Shown here: piece by piece, positions 56,563 through 64,000 of the stretch
How the letters are laid out: each line of letters opens with the position of its first letter
Position numbering within the stretch: position 1 is the stretch's first letter
Assembly: GCF_040409805.1 (NCBI RefSeq)
Contig: NZ_CP099572.1
Location: forward strand, 930,001-994,000
DNA from: Polynucleobacter sp. MWH-UH23A
GTDB taxonomy: Bacteria > Pseudomonadota > Gammaproteobacteria > Burkholderiales > Burkholderiaceae
DNA: 64,000 bases
Direction of reading: 5' to 3'
The notes under the pieces: generated by a model
What the model was told of the DNA's origin: nothing
The model's database searches: none
The model's input: the letters and a program-made list of their open reading frames with translations, nothing else
Made by a program: the position numbers and the translations under genes

Positions 56563-57726
56563 ATGACGCCTGTTCTGCGCTGGGCCTTCGGGTCCTTTTT
56601 CTTTTTATATTTTGCATACGTAGGTTTGGTTTCTCCTTATGCAAGCCTCTTCTTTTTAGAGCGTGGCTTTAATGTCATTGAAATTGCAGTGCTGATGTCA
56701 ATGCTTCAAATCACCAGAATTGTTGGGCCATTTAGCTGGGGATGGCTCTCAGATTACTTATCAAATCGTATTGGCATCATTAGGGTCTGTGCCTGCCTAG
56801 CGGCACTAGTTTTTCTGTGCATTTTTTATTTACATAGCTATATTGGTTTTTTCATCTGGATGTTTGTTTTACACACCATTTTGAGTAGCCAAATGCCTCT
56901 TGGTGAGACTGCTACTATCCATGCGCTATATAAAGATAATTCCTTTGATAAACGTTATGGTCGCTTGAGATTGTGGGGTTCAATAGGTTTTATAGCGATG
57001 GTACTCTTTGCAGGCGAGCTCTTCCAACGTAAAGGAATTGGGCTGTATCCCTATGTTGGCGCTGTAATTCTTTTTGCACTTGCGGCAATAACTTTTTGTC
57101 TTCACGAGCCCAAAATGGAACGTCGCAAAATGGTAAAGGGCGAGCTATTTGTAGTACTACTGAATCCAGATGTGCGTTGGTTTCTGATTTCAGGCTTCTT
57201 TATGATTTTTGCGCACGCATCTTTGTATGTGTTCTATTCACTTTACCTGGCAAACTTAGGCTACGATAAATTTCAGATTGGATTATTTTGGGCCATTGGT
57301 GTTGCCGCAGAAGTCCTCTTTTTCTATTTTCAAAATCGAATAATTAGCCGAGTTGATTCTGAAGCCATTCTTCAGGGTGCTTTTGGCGTTGGTGTGGTGC
57401 GATTCATTTTGATTGCCTTCTTCCCAACAACAATAGTTCTGATTCTGGCTCAGCTTATGCATGCTGGAACTTTTGCAGCTCACCACAGTGCTGCAACTAA
57501 GCTTTTGCAACGTTGGTTTACGGGTTCATTGCAAGCAAGAGGGCAGGCCATCATGGTCACTGTATCGTATGGATTAGGCGGAACAATTGGGGGGTTATGT
57601 GCTGGCTGGATATGGGATCTATTTCAGCCAAGAGACGTTTTTGTAATGTCTGCGCTTGCTTGCGGTATAGCGGGTATGGCGATTCAAAAACTACGACCAC
57701 GCCGATACCCATCCAGAAAAAATTAG
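56563..57726 (+). CDS. MFS transporter, HcaT-like
   Basis: Inner-membrane transporter of the major facilitator superfamily, about 387 residues and twelve helices. The pattern ('SPYASLFFLERGF', 'RLRLWGSIGFIAMV', 'HAGTFAAHHSAA') resembles the MFS_1-like HcaT/phenylpropionate permease and LacY-related group. The ATG at 56563 is used; a TTG directly after the aroC stop (56551) is an alternative. Being next to aroC hints at an aromatic substrate, but that is inference. It converges with the PPIase gene. Confidence 0.85.
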   Translation: MTPVLRWAFGSFFFLYFAYVGLVSPYASLFFLERGFNVIEIAVLMSMLQITRIVGPFSWGWLSDYLSNRIGIIRVCACLAALVFLCIFYLHSYIGFFIWMFVLHTILSSQMPLGETATIHALYKDNSFDKRYGRLRLWGSIGFIAMVLFAGELFQRKGIGLYPYVGAVILFALAAITFCLHEPKMERRKMVKGELFVVLLNPDVRWFLISGFFMIFAHASLYVFYSLYLANLGYDKFQIGLFWAIGVAAEVLFFYFQNRIISRVDSEAILQGAFGVGVVRFILIAFFPTTIVLILAQLMHAGTFAAHHSAATKLLQRWFTGSLQARGQAIMVTVSYGLGGTIGGLCAGWIWDLFQPRDVFVMSALACGIAGMAIQKLRPRRYPSRKN

Positions 57727-57741
57727 TTACTGCAATGGCGT

Positions 57742-58533
57742 TTATTGGATCTTTGCCTTTGAGCGCAGTTTTTGCATCATTTCTGCAAATTTAGCCTTTT
57801 GCCAATTCTGATCCGAGGCAATCATTTGCTTTAATTCAGCCTTGAGCTCATCAAAGCTTGGCGCCTTCATATCTCGGGAGTCAACCATTTTAATAATATG
57901 CCAACCAAATTGAGATTTCACCGGCTTATCAGTAACTTGGCCAGTTTTAAGTTGCACCATTGATTTGGAAAACTCTGGCACAAGCGATTTCTCGGTAACC
58001 CAACCTAAATCACCACCGTTTGGCGCAGAGCCAGGGTCTTTTGACTTGGTCTTAGCAATTTCTTCAAAATTTCCACCTGCCTTGATCTGTGCAATGATGG
58101 CTTTTGCATCAGCCTCTTTTTCCACTAGGATGTGCTCAACATGGTATTCCTTACCAGTGTATTGATTTTTAACAGATTCGTAAGCAGCTTTTAACTCAGC
58201 CTCAGTAACACCTTCTTTTTCAACGTAGTCCTCAAACACAGCAGCAACCAGTATTCCGACACGAGATTGCTCTAACTGTTCACGAACCGATTCCTTTTGA
58301 ATCACGCCACGCTTATCTGCCTCTTGAAGAATCAGTTCCTTAGTAACCAGCATTTCACGCGCTTGATCGCGTACTTGAGGATTGCCAGGTTGACCTGATT
58401 TTTGAACTAATTTATCAAGCTGCGCCTTAGGAATTGCTTTGCCATTTACAATTGCGGCATTTTGAGAAAACGCAGAAGTTGAGACAAGGGCAGCGAAAGC
58501 GCTAATAGCTAGAAAGTAACGATTTTTTAACAT
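57742..58533 (-). CDS. Parvulin-type peptidyl-prolyl isomerase, exported
   Basis: Periplasmic folding catalyst, 263 residues. A signal peptide ends near 'LVSTSAFSQ' (residue 24). An N-terminal SurA-like helical part is followed by one parvulin domain at about 130-225 ('EYHVEHILVEKEADAKAII', 'GGDLGWVTEKSLVPEF', 'VKSQFGWHIIK'). The ATG at 58533 is used, not an upstream TTG. It lies after yciB and bolA on the same strand, the common Burkholderiales order. Confidence 0.92.
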   Translation of the reverse strand: MLKNRYFLAISAFAALVSTSAFSQNAAIVNGKAIPKAQLDKLVQKSGQPGNPQVRDQAREMLVTKELILQEADKRGVIQKESVREQLEQSRVGILVAAVFEDYVEKEGVTEAELKAAYESVKNQYTGKEYHVEHILVEKEADAKAIIAQIKAGGNFEEIAKTKSKDPGSAPNGGDLGWVTEKSLVPEFSKSMVQLKTGQVTDKPVKSQFGWHIIKMVDSRDMKAPSFDELKAELKQMIASDQNWQKAKFAEMMQKLRSKAKIQ

Positions 58534-58576
58534 GATGACCAAAAGTTATAAGTTATGAGTCCTAGTGTAAAGCAGT

Positions 58577-58861
58577 CTAGAGACCTGCTTCCCTAGGAGT
58601 TAGGGCGGAAATAGTTAAGGCATGGATTTCTTTAGGAATATGGCGACTCAAAGCCGTATATATAGCGCGATGCCGTGCCACGGTCGACAAGCAATCAAAT
58701 TCAGGGGCAACCATTCTGAGTCTAAAGTGACCACCACCACTTGCTGCGCCCGCGTGACCGGCATGTAGGTGACTTTCGTCCTCAATAGTTAATTCAAGGG
58801 CAGTAAATACCCGCTCAAGGTCAGCCTTAAATGCTTTGATGCGCTCTTCGTTGAGACTCAT
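58577..58861 (-). CDS. bolA: BolA family protein
   Basis: Small cytosolic BolA/IbaG-type protein that forms [2Fe-2S] complexes with monothiol glutaredoxins and affects stress and Fe-S responses. It has 94 residues. 'DESHLHAGHAGAASGGGHFR' carries the conserved His residues, and 'ARHRAIYTAL' plus 'IHALTISALTP' complete the fold. It overlaps yciB by 4 bases. An inverted repeat AAGCAG/CTGCTT spans its stop (58570-58590) but lacks a T run. Confidence 0.92.
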   Translation of the reverse strand: MSLNEERIKAFKADLERVFTALELTIEDESHLHAGHAGAASGGGHFRLRMVAPEFDCLSTVARHRAIYTALSRHIPKEIHALTISALTPREAGL

Positions 58862-59406
58862 GACTCAGGATGCTCCATGTGTTTAGAAAGCCAGACACCT
58901 TGAGCAATGACAAAAACTATTAACAGGCCCGTACTGCCGAATAACTTAAAGTTGACCCAGGTATCCTCTGAAAATTCAAAGGCAATATAAAGATTTAATG
59001 CGCCCATAACAAAAAAGAAAGTCGACCAAGCAAGATTGAGCTTGTGCCACACCGAATGTGAATGATTAGCTTTTAGAGTCACTTGCTTACCCATGAGTAC
59101 TTGAATCCAATTCTTGTTGAAAAATTGGGCACTAACCAATAGGGCACCAGAAAAAAGCCAGTAAAGTGCGGTAGGCTTTAGTTGAATGAAAGTTTTGTCA
59201 TGCAAAAAGATGGTTAAGCTGCCAAATACAATGATCATGACGAGGCTGACCCACTGCATGGCATCGATTTTTCGATGTCGACAGTAAACCCAAAGAATTT
59301 GCCCAATAGTGGCCACCATCGCCACTATGGTGGCTGTATAGATATCGCCAAACTTAAAGGCAATAAAGAAGAGGATGATTGGAAAGAGATCAAATAAGAA
59401 TTTCAT
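58858..59406 (-). CDS. yciB: Septation protein A (YciB family)
   Basis: Inner-membrane protein linked to cell division and envelope integrity, 182 residues with five to six helices. 'MKFLFDLFPIILFFIAFKFG' at the N-terminus and the later 'LNLAWSTFFFVMGALNLYIA' are family hallmarks. Its stop overlaps bolA by 4 bases. msrB lies 36 bases upstream on the same strand. The mechanism is not known in detail for any member. Confidence 0.92.
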   Translation of the reverse strand: MKFLFDLFPIILFFIAFKFGDIYTATIVAMVATIGQILWVYCRHRKIDAMQWVSLVMIIVFGSLTIFLHDKTFIQLKPTALYWLFSGALLVSAQFFNKNWIQVLMGKQVTLKANHSHSVWHKLNLAWSTFFFVMGALNLYIAFEFSEDTWVNFKLFGSTGLLIVFVIAQGVWLSKHMEHPES

Positions 59407-59442
59407 GAAAAATTTACTTCGTTAGATAAATGTTGCTTGAGA

Positions 59443-59856
59443 TTAATCGACCTTATTATTGATCTGGACATTATCACTCGGTTCAAAGCTAAGCGATGCT
59501 GAATTAATGCAGTAGCGAAGACCGGTTGGCATAGGGCCATCATCAAACACATGTCCGAGATGGGCATCACAATTCGCACATCTTACTTCGGTACGAATCA
59601 TACCGTGCGATGTATCGCGAACCTCTTTAATGATGGATTCATTCTGAGGTGCGTTATAGCTTGGCCAGCCACAACCTGCATCAAATTTTGTATCCGATAA
59701 AAATAGTGGTGTACCGCAACATACGCAAGAATAAGCACCCTTATCCCAATGATCCCAATACTTTCCAGTAAATGGTCGCTCCGTAGCAGCCTCTCGAGTT
59801 ACGCGATATTCGATATCGCTCAATATTCGTTTGTATTCTGAATCAGTCTTTTTCAT
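59443..59856 (-). CDS. msrB: Peptide-methionine (R)-S-oxide reductase
   Basis: Repairs methionine-R-sulfoxide in proteins, cytosolic. It has 137 residues. Structural zinc is held by Cys44/Cys47 ('CVCC') and Cys93/Cys96 ('CANC'), and catalytic Cys116 lies in '[13 protein letters not shown]'. Cys62 may resolve the disulfide. An AGGGA stands just before the ATG. selO is immediately upstream on the same strand (16 bases), so the two redox-related genes are likely co-transcribed. Confidence 0.95.
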   Translation of the reverse strand: MKKTDSEYKRILSDIEYRVTREAATERPFTGKYWDHWDKGAYSCVCCGTPLFLSDTKFDAGCGWPSYNAPQNESIIKEVRDTSHGMIRTEVRCANCDAHLGHVFDDGPMPTGLRYCINSASLSFEPSDNVQINNKVD

Positions 59857-59872
59857 CCATATATCCCTAAAT

Positions 59873-61339
59873 TTATGAAGAACAACTTACTTCAACTCTT
59901 TCTATATCAGGAGGCGGGGGCATCGCATATGCATCATATTCAATCTGCTCATCATAAGGGCTGGTGAGTATTTTGAATAAGGTTTGGATTTCTGAAAAAT
60001 CATGTTGCTTAGCTTTATCAATTGCGACTTGGGCTAGATGATTCCGTAAGACAAATTTAGGGTTGACTAAATTCATAGCCCTTTGCCTCGCTTCATCAGA
60101 GCTCATTTCTGATTTGAGACGATGAATATAATCAGTAAACCACCGATCAATCAACTCTCGATCTAAAAAATGATCCCTTAATGCAATTGTTTGAGCTTCT
60201 TGCTCTTGGCGAACTTGACTTAGCTGTCTAAAAAAATACGTGAAATCTACTCTTGAATCATGCATTGCCTGGAGTAGTCGCTCAATCAACCGAATATCGC
60301 CGTCCTGTGCGGTCATCAAACCCAGCTTTTTTCGAAAAAGGGACTGCCAGACTTTTGTATAAACCACTGCGAATTCCTCAAGCGCATCACGTAGTAGCGT
60401 CTGAGCATCATTAGATTCATGATTTAACTCCACTAGGGGTAAAAATGCACTGGCCAAGCAGGCCATATTCCAGCGCATGATTTGTGGCTGGCGATGATAT
60501 GAATATCGACCGCCTTGATCGCTATGGTTACAAATGTGGTCAATTTGAAACTGATCCATAAAACCAAACGGCCCGTAATCCATAGTGATACCGATAGCAC
60601 TAATGTTATCGCTGTTGAGGACGCCATGACAAAAACCGACTGCTTGCCATTGCGCCACAAGCTCGGCATTCCGAACGCATATTTGTTTGAATAATTCTAA
60701 ATAGGGCTTAGCAGTGTTTTGGCATTCTGGGTAGTGATCGCGTATCAACAAGTCTGCAAGCTCTTTTAGGCGTGAAGTGTCTTCTAGCGATGCAAAGTGT
60801 TCAAAGTGACCAATACGCAAAAAGCTTGGGGCAAGTCGAGTGCAAACTGCCGCAGTTTCAATGATTTCGCGTCGCACTGGCATTTCAGAGCCAACAACAG
60901 ATAATGCCCTCGTAGTTGGTATTCCCAATGAATGCATTGCTTCACTACACAAAAATTCTCGGATAGAGGAACGTAGAACTGCTCGTCCATCACCCATTCG
61001 TGAATACCGCGTTTTTCCAGCGCCCTTAAGTTGCAATTCCTGTCCTTCAATATCCCCCAGCAGAATCGCTCGACCATCACCTAATTGACCAGCCCAGACG
61101 CCAAATTGATGACCGCTATAAACAGTGGCCAAGGGGCTTGTAAATTGATGAGTCAATGTGGTTAATGAGTTTCCTGCGCAAATCTCGAGCCATGCAGGAT
61201 CAATAGGCAACCCATTATGGCTTAGCTCTACTCCAATTAGTTTTGCTGCGGAAGATGAAAAAGCCACCCAATAGGGATTGGGAATTGGGCTAGGGTGCGT
61301 AATCTGGCAAACATCGTCGCCACTCAAAGTAAATGCCAT
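59873..61339 (-). CDS. selO: SelO / YdiU protein adenylyltransferase
   Basis: Pseudokinase-fold enzyme that transfers AMP (not phosphate) to Ser, Thr or Tyr of proteins, linked to redox homeostasis. It has 488 residues. '[19 protein letters not shown]', '[20 protein letters not shown]' and '[20 protein letters not shown]' are the nucleotide and metal motifs. The C-terminus is 'CSS', as in the Cys-containing bacterial forms. TAGAAT ends six bases before the ATG on the minus strand. It diverges from a thioesterase gene. Confidence 0.93.
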   Translation of the reverse strand: MAFTLSGDDVCQITHPSPIPNPYWVAFSSSAAKLIGVELSHNGLPIDPAWLEICAGNSLTTLTHQFTSPLATVYSGHQFGVWAGQLGDGRAILLGDIEGQELQLKGAGKTRYSRMGDGRAVLRSSIREFLCSEAMHSLGIPTTRALSVVGSEMPVRREIIETAAVCTRLAPSFLRIGHFEHFASLEDTSRLKELADLLIRDHYPECQNTAKPYLELFKQICVRNAELVAQWQAVGFCHGVLNSDNISAIGITMDYGPFGFMDQFQIDHICNHSDQGGRYSYHRQPQIMRWNMACLASAFLPLVELNHESNDAQTLLRDALEEFAVVYTKVWQSLFRKKLGLMTAQDGDIRLIERLLQAMHDSRVDFTYFFRQLSQVRQEQEAQTIALRDHFLDRELIDRWFTDYIHRLKSEMSSDEARQRAMNLVNPKFVLRNHLAQVAIDKAKQHDFSEIQTLFKILTSPYDEQIEYDAYAMPPPPDIERVEVSCSS

Positions 61340-61345
61340 AGAGCT

Positions 61346-61387
61346 ATTCTAGGTGACTTCCCAAATTGACGCCAAAGACCCTAAAAT
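61346..61387. promoter_or_regulatory. Divergent promoter region selO / thioesterase gene
   Basis: On the minus strand TTGGCG (61375-61370), 18 bases and TAGAAT (61351-61346) end six bases before the selO ATG. On the + strand TTCCCA (61358-61363), 18 bases and TAAAAT (61382-61387) end six bases before the thioesterase ATG. Neither start has a Shine-Dalgarno, so both mRNAs may be leaderless. Confidence 0.5.
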
Positions 61388-61393
61388 CCCCTT

Positions 61394-61876
61394 ATGAATA
61401 AACAAGTCCAAATTAATCCACAAACACAACTAGCCAATTTAGGAGAGGAATTAAATGTTCCTTTCTTAAAACTTTTGGGGGTGCGTTTTCTTAGCGCCGA
61501 AATGGGTAAAGGGGAGATTCTTCTTGCACTTAAGCCAGAGCATACAAATACTTGGGCTGTTGCTCATGGTGGAGTTTTACTTACGCTAATGGATGTTGCC
61601 ATGGCTGTAGCTGCTAGATCTGGAGATCCAAGTGATCGCAGCGTAGTCACGATTGAATTAAAGAATAACTTTATGCAAGCTGCTAATGGCATATTACGGG
61701 TGAAAGCGGATACGGTTCGCAGAACCGCCACAATGGCTTTTTGCGAAGCTAAGCTATATAACGATCAGGGCGAGATTTGCTGCATGGCCACTGGCACATT
61801 CCAGTACATCAAAAGACTGCCAACTCGTAATGCAAAAGGTGAGCGTGTAATTAAGGAAGACCTTCGTTCCGAGTAA
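61394..61876 (+). CDS. PaaI family hotdog thioesterase
   Basis: Acyl-CoA thioesterase of the hotdog fold, 160 residues, cytosolic. 'NTWAVAHGGVLLTLMDVAMA' near residue 52 contains the usual HGG motif and acidic residue of the 4HBT/PaaI type. 'VVTIELKNNFMQAANGILRV' follows. It stands alone between divergent selO and the convergent NRDE gene. The natural acyl-CoA is unknown. Confidence 0.88.
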   Translation: MNKQVQINPQTQLANLGEELNVPFLKLLGVRFLSAEMGKGEILLALKPEHTNTWAVAHGGVLLTLMDVAMAVAARSGDPSDRSVVTIELKNNFMQAANGILRVKADTVRRTATMAFCEAKLYNDQGEICCMATGTFQYIKRLPTRNAKGERVIKEDLRSE

Positions 61877-61893
61877 GCAACTTCTCTAGATAG

Positions 61894-62751
61894 TTAAACC
61901 GAAAGGTTTGAATCGGGTGCAGTGCTGAGGGCGCCAGTTATTACATCATGCCCAACCGTACCAGTAGCATCAAACCGACGTTCGACCATTTCAAAGTTTC
62001 CATCTTTTCGTACCCTGAGCAAGGTGCTTGAACGCGTTCCATAAGATGGCGTTTTAATAAATGCTGGGGACAGGGCTTTTTCCCATTCTTTACTGACTCC
62101 AGTGCTTGGTAATTCGTGATCACTGGCATAACGTGTATCTGCCAGCACCTTGAGATACTGGTCGGCATTTTTAAGCTCGCCGTGATCCATGGCGAGGGCT
62201 TGAGCAAATGCTGCCACACGATGATTGACCTTCGGCCACGGGGTATCCAACATCGCATTGGATAAGCCATACACACCAGGAGCCAAAGGTTGATATGGAA
62301 AAACTTTTCTAGGACGAATACTTTGTCCCATTAACATCCGATTGCTTACCCAATGCATTTCTGCATTTTTGGGGTCACTTAAGTCTGCCATTAATAAATT
62401 AAAGCCGTTGTAAAGACTGAAGCGTTTAGATTGTTGCTCCACAAAAGATGCGGGCTTGTCTTTGCTTGTTAAATACATCAGAGATAGCTCACCTCTAGTG
62501 CGGGCGTCTGGATTTTTTTCGCTAGGCGCACGAACATTTGTAAGGGCAGCAAACTTACCGGTCTTACTAAAGCCAAGCCATGTTCCAGGACTCCCCAATA
62601 CATCCGCACGATCTCTGCCTGCAAGAATATCTGGATGCTCTGACCAGTAGGAAATTCCTTCGGTATCGCGCTCATAAAACTCATCGCGATTCGCGGCCAC
62701 TACTAATGAGTAGTCTGGATGAGAATTCCAGGCGAAAAGGATGAGGCACAT
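61894..62751 (-). CDS. NRDE (TANGO2-like) family protein
   Basis: NRDE-domain protein, 285 residues, N-terminal-nucleophile-like fold. It begins 'MCLILFAWNSHPDYSLVVAA' with Cys2 exposed after Met removal, directly followed by 'NRDEFYERDT', the family name motif. 'LAGRDRADVLGSPGTWLGF' and 'TNVRAP' follow. Human TANGO2 belongs to the same family. The biochemical role is not established. It is 15 bases after ygfZ on the same strand. Confidence 0.9.
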   Translation of the reverse strand: MCLILFAWNSHPDYSLVVAANRDEFYERDTEGISYWSEHPDILAGRDRADVLGSPGTWLGFSKTGKFAALTNVRAPSEKNPDARTRGELSLMYLTSKDKPASFVEQQSKRFSLYNGFNLLMADLSDPKNAEMHWVSNRMLMGQSIRPRKVFPYQPLAPGVYGLSNAMLDTPWPKVNHRVAAFAQALAMDHGELKNADQYLKVLADTRYASDHELPSTGVSKEWEKALSPAFIKTPSYGTRSSTLLRVRKDGNFEMVERRFDATGTVGHDVITGALSTAPDSNLSV

Positions 62752-62766
62752 TAGATTGCAGGGCTT

Positions 62767-63768
62767 TTAAATTTCGATTAATGGGTAAGGTAATGGGTCC
62801 ATTTTTAACACAGGACCATGAATACTTCCTAGTCGTATTTCCCCATGTTCTAGAGCTTCCGATTTGCACTCGATTTGAAGATCTATGCGCCCGGGCTCAA
62901 AAGCACTATGCGCAGATAAAACTACCATTCCTGCTGGCTGGCTGGCATCATTAGCATGAAAAATCTCTACGCCAGGACCGAAGAGGGCTCCGTTGAGCTC
63001 ATCCCCCAAAACATGAGCCAAGCTTAAACGTCGTTTGATGACACCGCGATATTGGCTACGCGCCACAATTTCCTGTCCTGGATAGCATCCTTTTTTGAAA
63101 TCCACCCCCGCAACGGATTCAAAGTTAATCATTTGCGGTACAAATTGTTCCTGTGTTGCTTGGACAATTCTTGGGATAGCGCTCAGGATCTCTAAATCAC
63201 TCCAAGTTTGAAGTGCTTTGCTTTGATTGACGATTGCATCCGGAGAATTGGGTTGAGCGATTAATAATCGCCCATAGATTTGATCGTCAACCTGAACATC
63301 AGGTAGTTGTAGACCAATTTGTGATTTATCAAGTGTCAATGAATTTTCTTTATTGACCTTAGAACAAAAACCCAAAACACTCCATTCATTGGACACATCA
63401 ATCACTTTTACTTTAGATCGCAACACGTACATTGATAAGCGTTTCGCAGTGCTTGCGGCAATATCTTTTGAAATAAATAGTGCAAAACGATCCTCGAGAG
63501 AATCTCCCGAGGTCAATGCAAGCCAGGCACTAGCCAGCAACCTTCCTTTTGGGCTGCAGTAACCAACCAATCTAACTGAAGACAGCGTTTGAGCAATTTT
63601 TGGTGAGACCGTCATATCTAGACCTAAAACAGAGTTGGTTAGCTGATTTTGCAGGAAGCTGGCTGCATCAGGACCTTCAACAAAAATCAAGCCCCACTCA
63701 GGCAGTGAGCAGAGCCCAAAATCAATAGGTATGGCTTGTGAAGGGGGATTTTTGTATTCGTCAGTCAT
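62767..63768 (-). CDS. ygfZ: tRNA-modifying / Fe-S assembly protein YgfZ
   Basis: Folate-binding protein of the GcvT/YgfZ family, needed for some Fe-S enzymes such as MiaB. It has 333 residues. The hallmark 'KGCYPGQEIVAR' places the conserved Cys at 228. The N-terminal 'VEGPDAASFLQNQLTNSV' is also typical. An AAAGGAAG precedes the ATG. It diverges from mltG across 20 bases, a pairing seen in many proteobacteria. Confidence 0.92.
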   Translation of the reverse strand: MTDEYKNPPSQAIPIDFGLCSLPEWGLIFVEGPDAASFLQNQLTNSVLGLDMTVSPKIAQTLSSVRLVGYCSPKGRLLASAWLALTSGDSLEDRFALFISKDIAASTAKRLSMYVLRSKVKVIDVSNEWSVLGFCSKVNKENSLTLDKSQIGLQLPDVQVDDQIYGRLLIAQPNSPDAIVNQSKALQTWSDLEILSAIPRIVQATQEQFVPQMINFESVAGVDFKKGCYPGQEIVARSQYRGVIKRRLSLAHVLGDELNGALFGPGVEIFHANDASQPAGMVVLSAHSAFEPGRIDLQIECKSEALEHGEIRLGSIHGPVLKMDPLPYPLIEI

Positions 63769-63776
63769 CTTCCTTT

Positions 63777-63783
63777 TATCATA
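63777..63783. promoter_or_regulatory. -10 element between ygfZ and mltG
   Basis: TATCATA reads as TATCAT on the + strand, six bases before the mltG ATG at 63789, and as TATGAT on the - strand, nine bases before the ygfZ ATG. The + strand gene has no Shine-Dalgarno. A weak TTGTAT lies 19 bases upstream on the + strand. Confidence 0.4.
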
Positions 63784-63788
63784 GCCTG

Positions 63789-64000
63789 ATGCGAAAAAAA
63801 ATTCAGGGAAGGCCTCTTTTTTGGCGAAAAAAGTCCAAGGTTCCTAGGTTACTTATTTACCTTCTTGCCCTCATAGGATTTATCACCATTCTTTATGCTG
63901 CCATTTTCTTATGGCCAGTTGTGCCAAGTCACTCCAATGAGCAAAATGGCCTTGCGTACAAAGTAAAAATAGCACCTCAATCTGGTTTAGCAAGTATTTC
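63789..64000 (+). CDS. mltG: Endolytic murein transglycosylase MltG, N-terminal part
   Basis: Start of the membrane-anchored transglycosylase that cuts nascent glycan strands near the end of chain synthesis. Only the first 70 codons are inside the window. They show a basic N-terminus, one membrane helix ('LLIYLLALIGFITILYAAIF') at about residues 21-40, and 'YKVKIAPQSGLASI', the typical opening of the LysM-like part of YceG/MltG. Its position divergent from ygfZ supports the call. The catalytic Glu lies outside. Confidence 0.85.
   Translation, partial: MRKKIQGRPLFWRKKSKVPRLLIYLLALIGFITILYAAIFLWPVVPSHSNEQNGLAYKVKIAPQSGLASI

Noticed and set aside
58570-58590. AAGCAG/CTGCTT hairpin across the bolA stop as a terminator
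   Set aside because: It overlaps coding sequence and lacks a T run; the PPIase gene downstream is probably in the same operon.

Overview
The window looks like a piece of chromosome from a free-living betaproteobacterium of the Burkholderiales, most like Polynucleobacter (a small, streamlined freshwater genus). The grounds are the moderate GC content, tight gene packing, many 1-base and 4-base stop/start overlaps, and gene neighbourhoods typical of Burkholderiales (nuoG-N, carAB-greA, yhbY/rlmE-ftsH-folP-glmM, gloB/methyltransferase/rnhA/dnaQ, yciB-bolA-PPIase, ygfZ/mltG). Genus assignment is inference; no 16S gene is present. I see no insertion sequence, prophage, CRISPR array, toxin-antitoxin pair or origin, and no gene-free stretch over 300 bases.

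Region by region. 1-9017: the end of the NADH dehydrogenase (complex I) operon, nuoG (partial) to nuoN, closed by an intrinsic terminator. 9177-10341: a Nudix hydrolase and a DUF1178 protein. 10425-15554: carbon metabolism, with methylmalonate-semialdehyde dehydrogenase (-) divergent from an old-yellow-enzyme-type reductase (+) across an intergenic stretch holding two dyads, then an orphan tricarboxylate-type binding protein and an amidase. 15636-19529: a SprT-like zinc metalloprotein, a tartrate/D-malate dehydrogenase and a TPR-GT41 (O-GlcNAc-transferase-like) protein. 19522-26022 (-): methyltransferase, rnhA, an RND efflux pair and dnaQ. 26030-34835: gloB, mltD, prpE and carAB. 34891-41591: greA, a DUF4149 protein, yhbY, rlmE, ftsH, folP, glmM. 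41608-45589: a secreted alkaline phosphatase, a ZnuD-like TonB receptor and a small exported protein. 45650-45835: tRNA-Pro(UGG) and tRNA-Arg(UCU). 45985-50290: a glutamate/aspartate ABC transporter (gltIJKL) followed by two lipoprotein genes. 50327-53990: a haloacetate-dehalogenase-type hydrolase, a 61-residue orphan protein, a GlcD-type FAD oxidoreductase, a DUF2069 protein and wrbA. 54010-64000: yihY, a CBS protein, aroC, an MFS transporter, the PPIase-bolA-yciB group, msrB-selO, a PaaI-type thioesterase, an NRDE protein, ygfZ and the start of mltG.

How the genes fit together. Most of the window is core metabolism and information processing: respiration, pyrimidine/arginine precursor synthesis, folate, shikimate, cell-wall precursors and remodelling (glmM, mltD, mltG), proteolysis and RNA modification. 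Accessory capacity is limited to uptake and scavenging (TctC, GltIJKL, zinc-type receptor, phosphatase), efflux and detoxification (RND, GloB, dehalogenase, WrbA).

The most interesting signal is not a gene. At least ten transcription units have a good sigma-70 -10 hexamer ending only 6-8 bases before the start codon and no Shine-Dalgarno sequence. That geometry predicts leaderless mRNAs. I did not find a convincing unknown defence or mobile system here.
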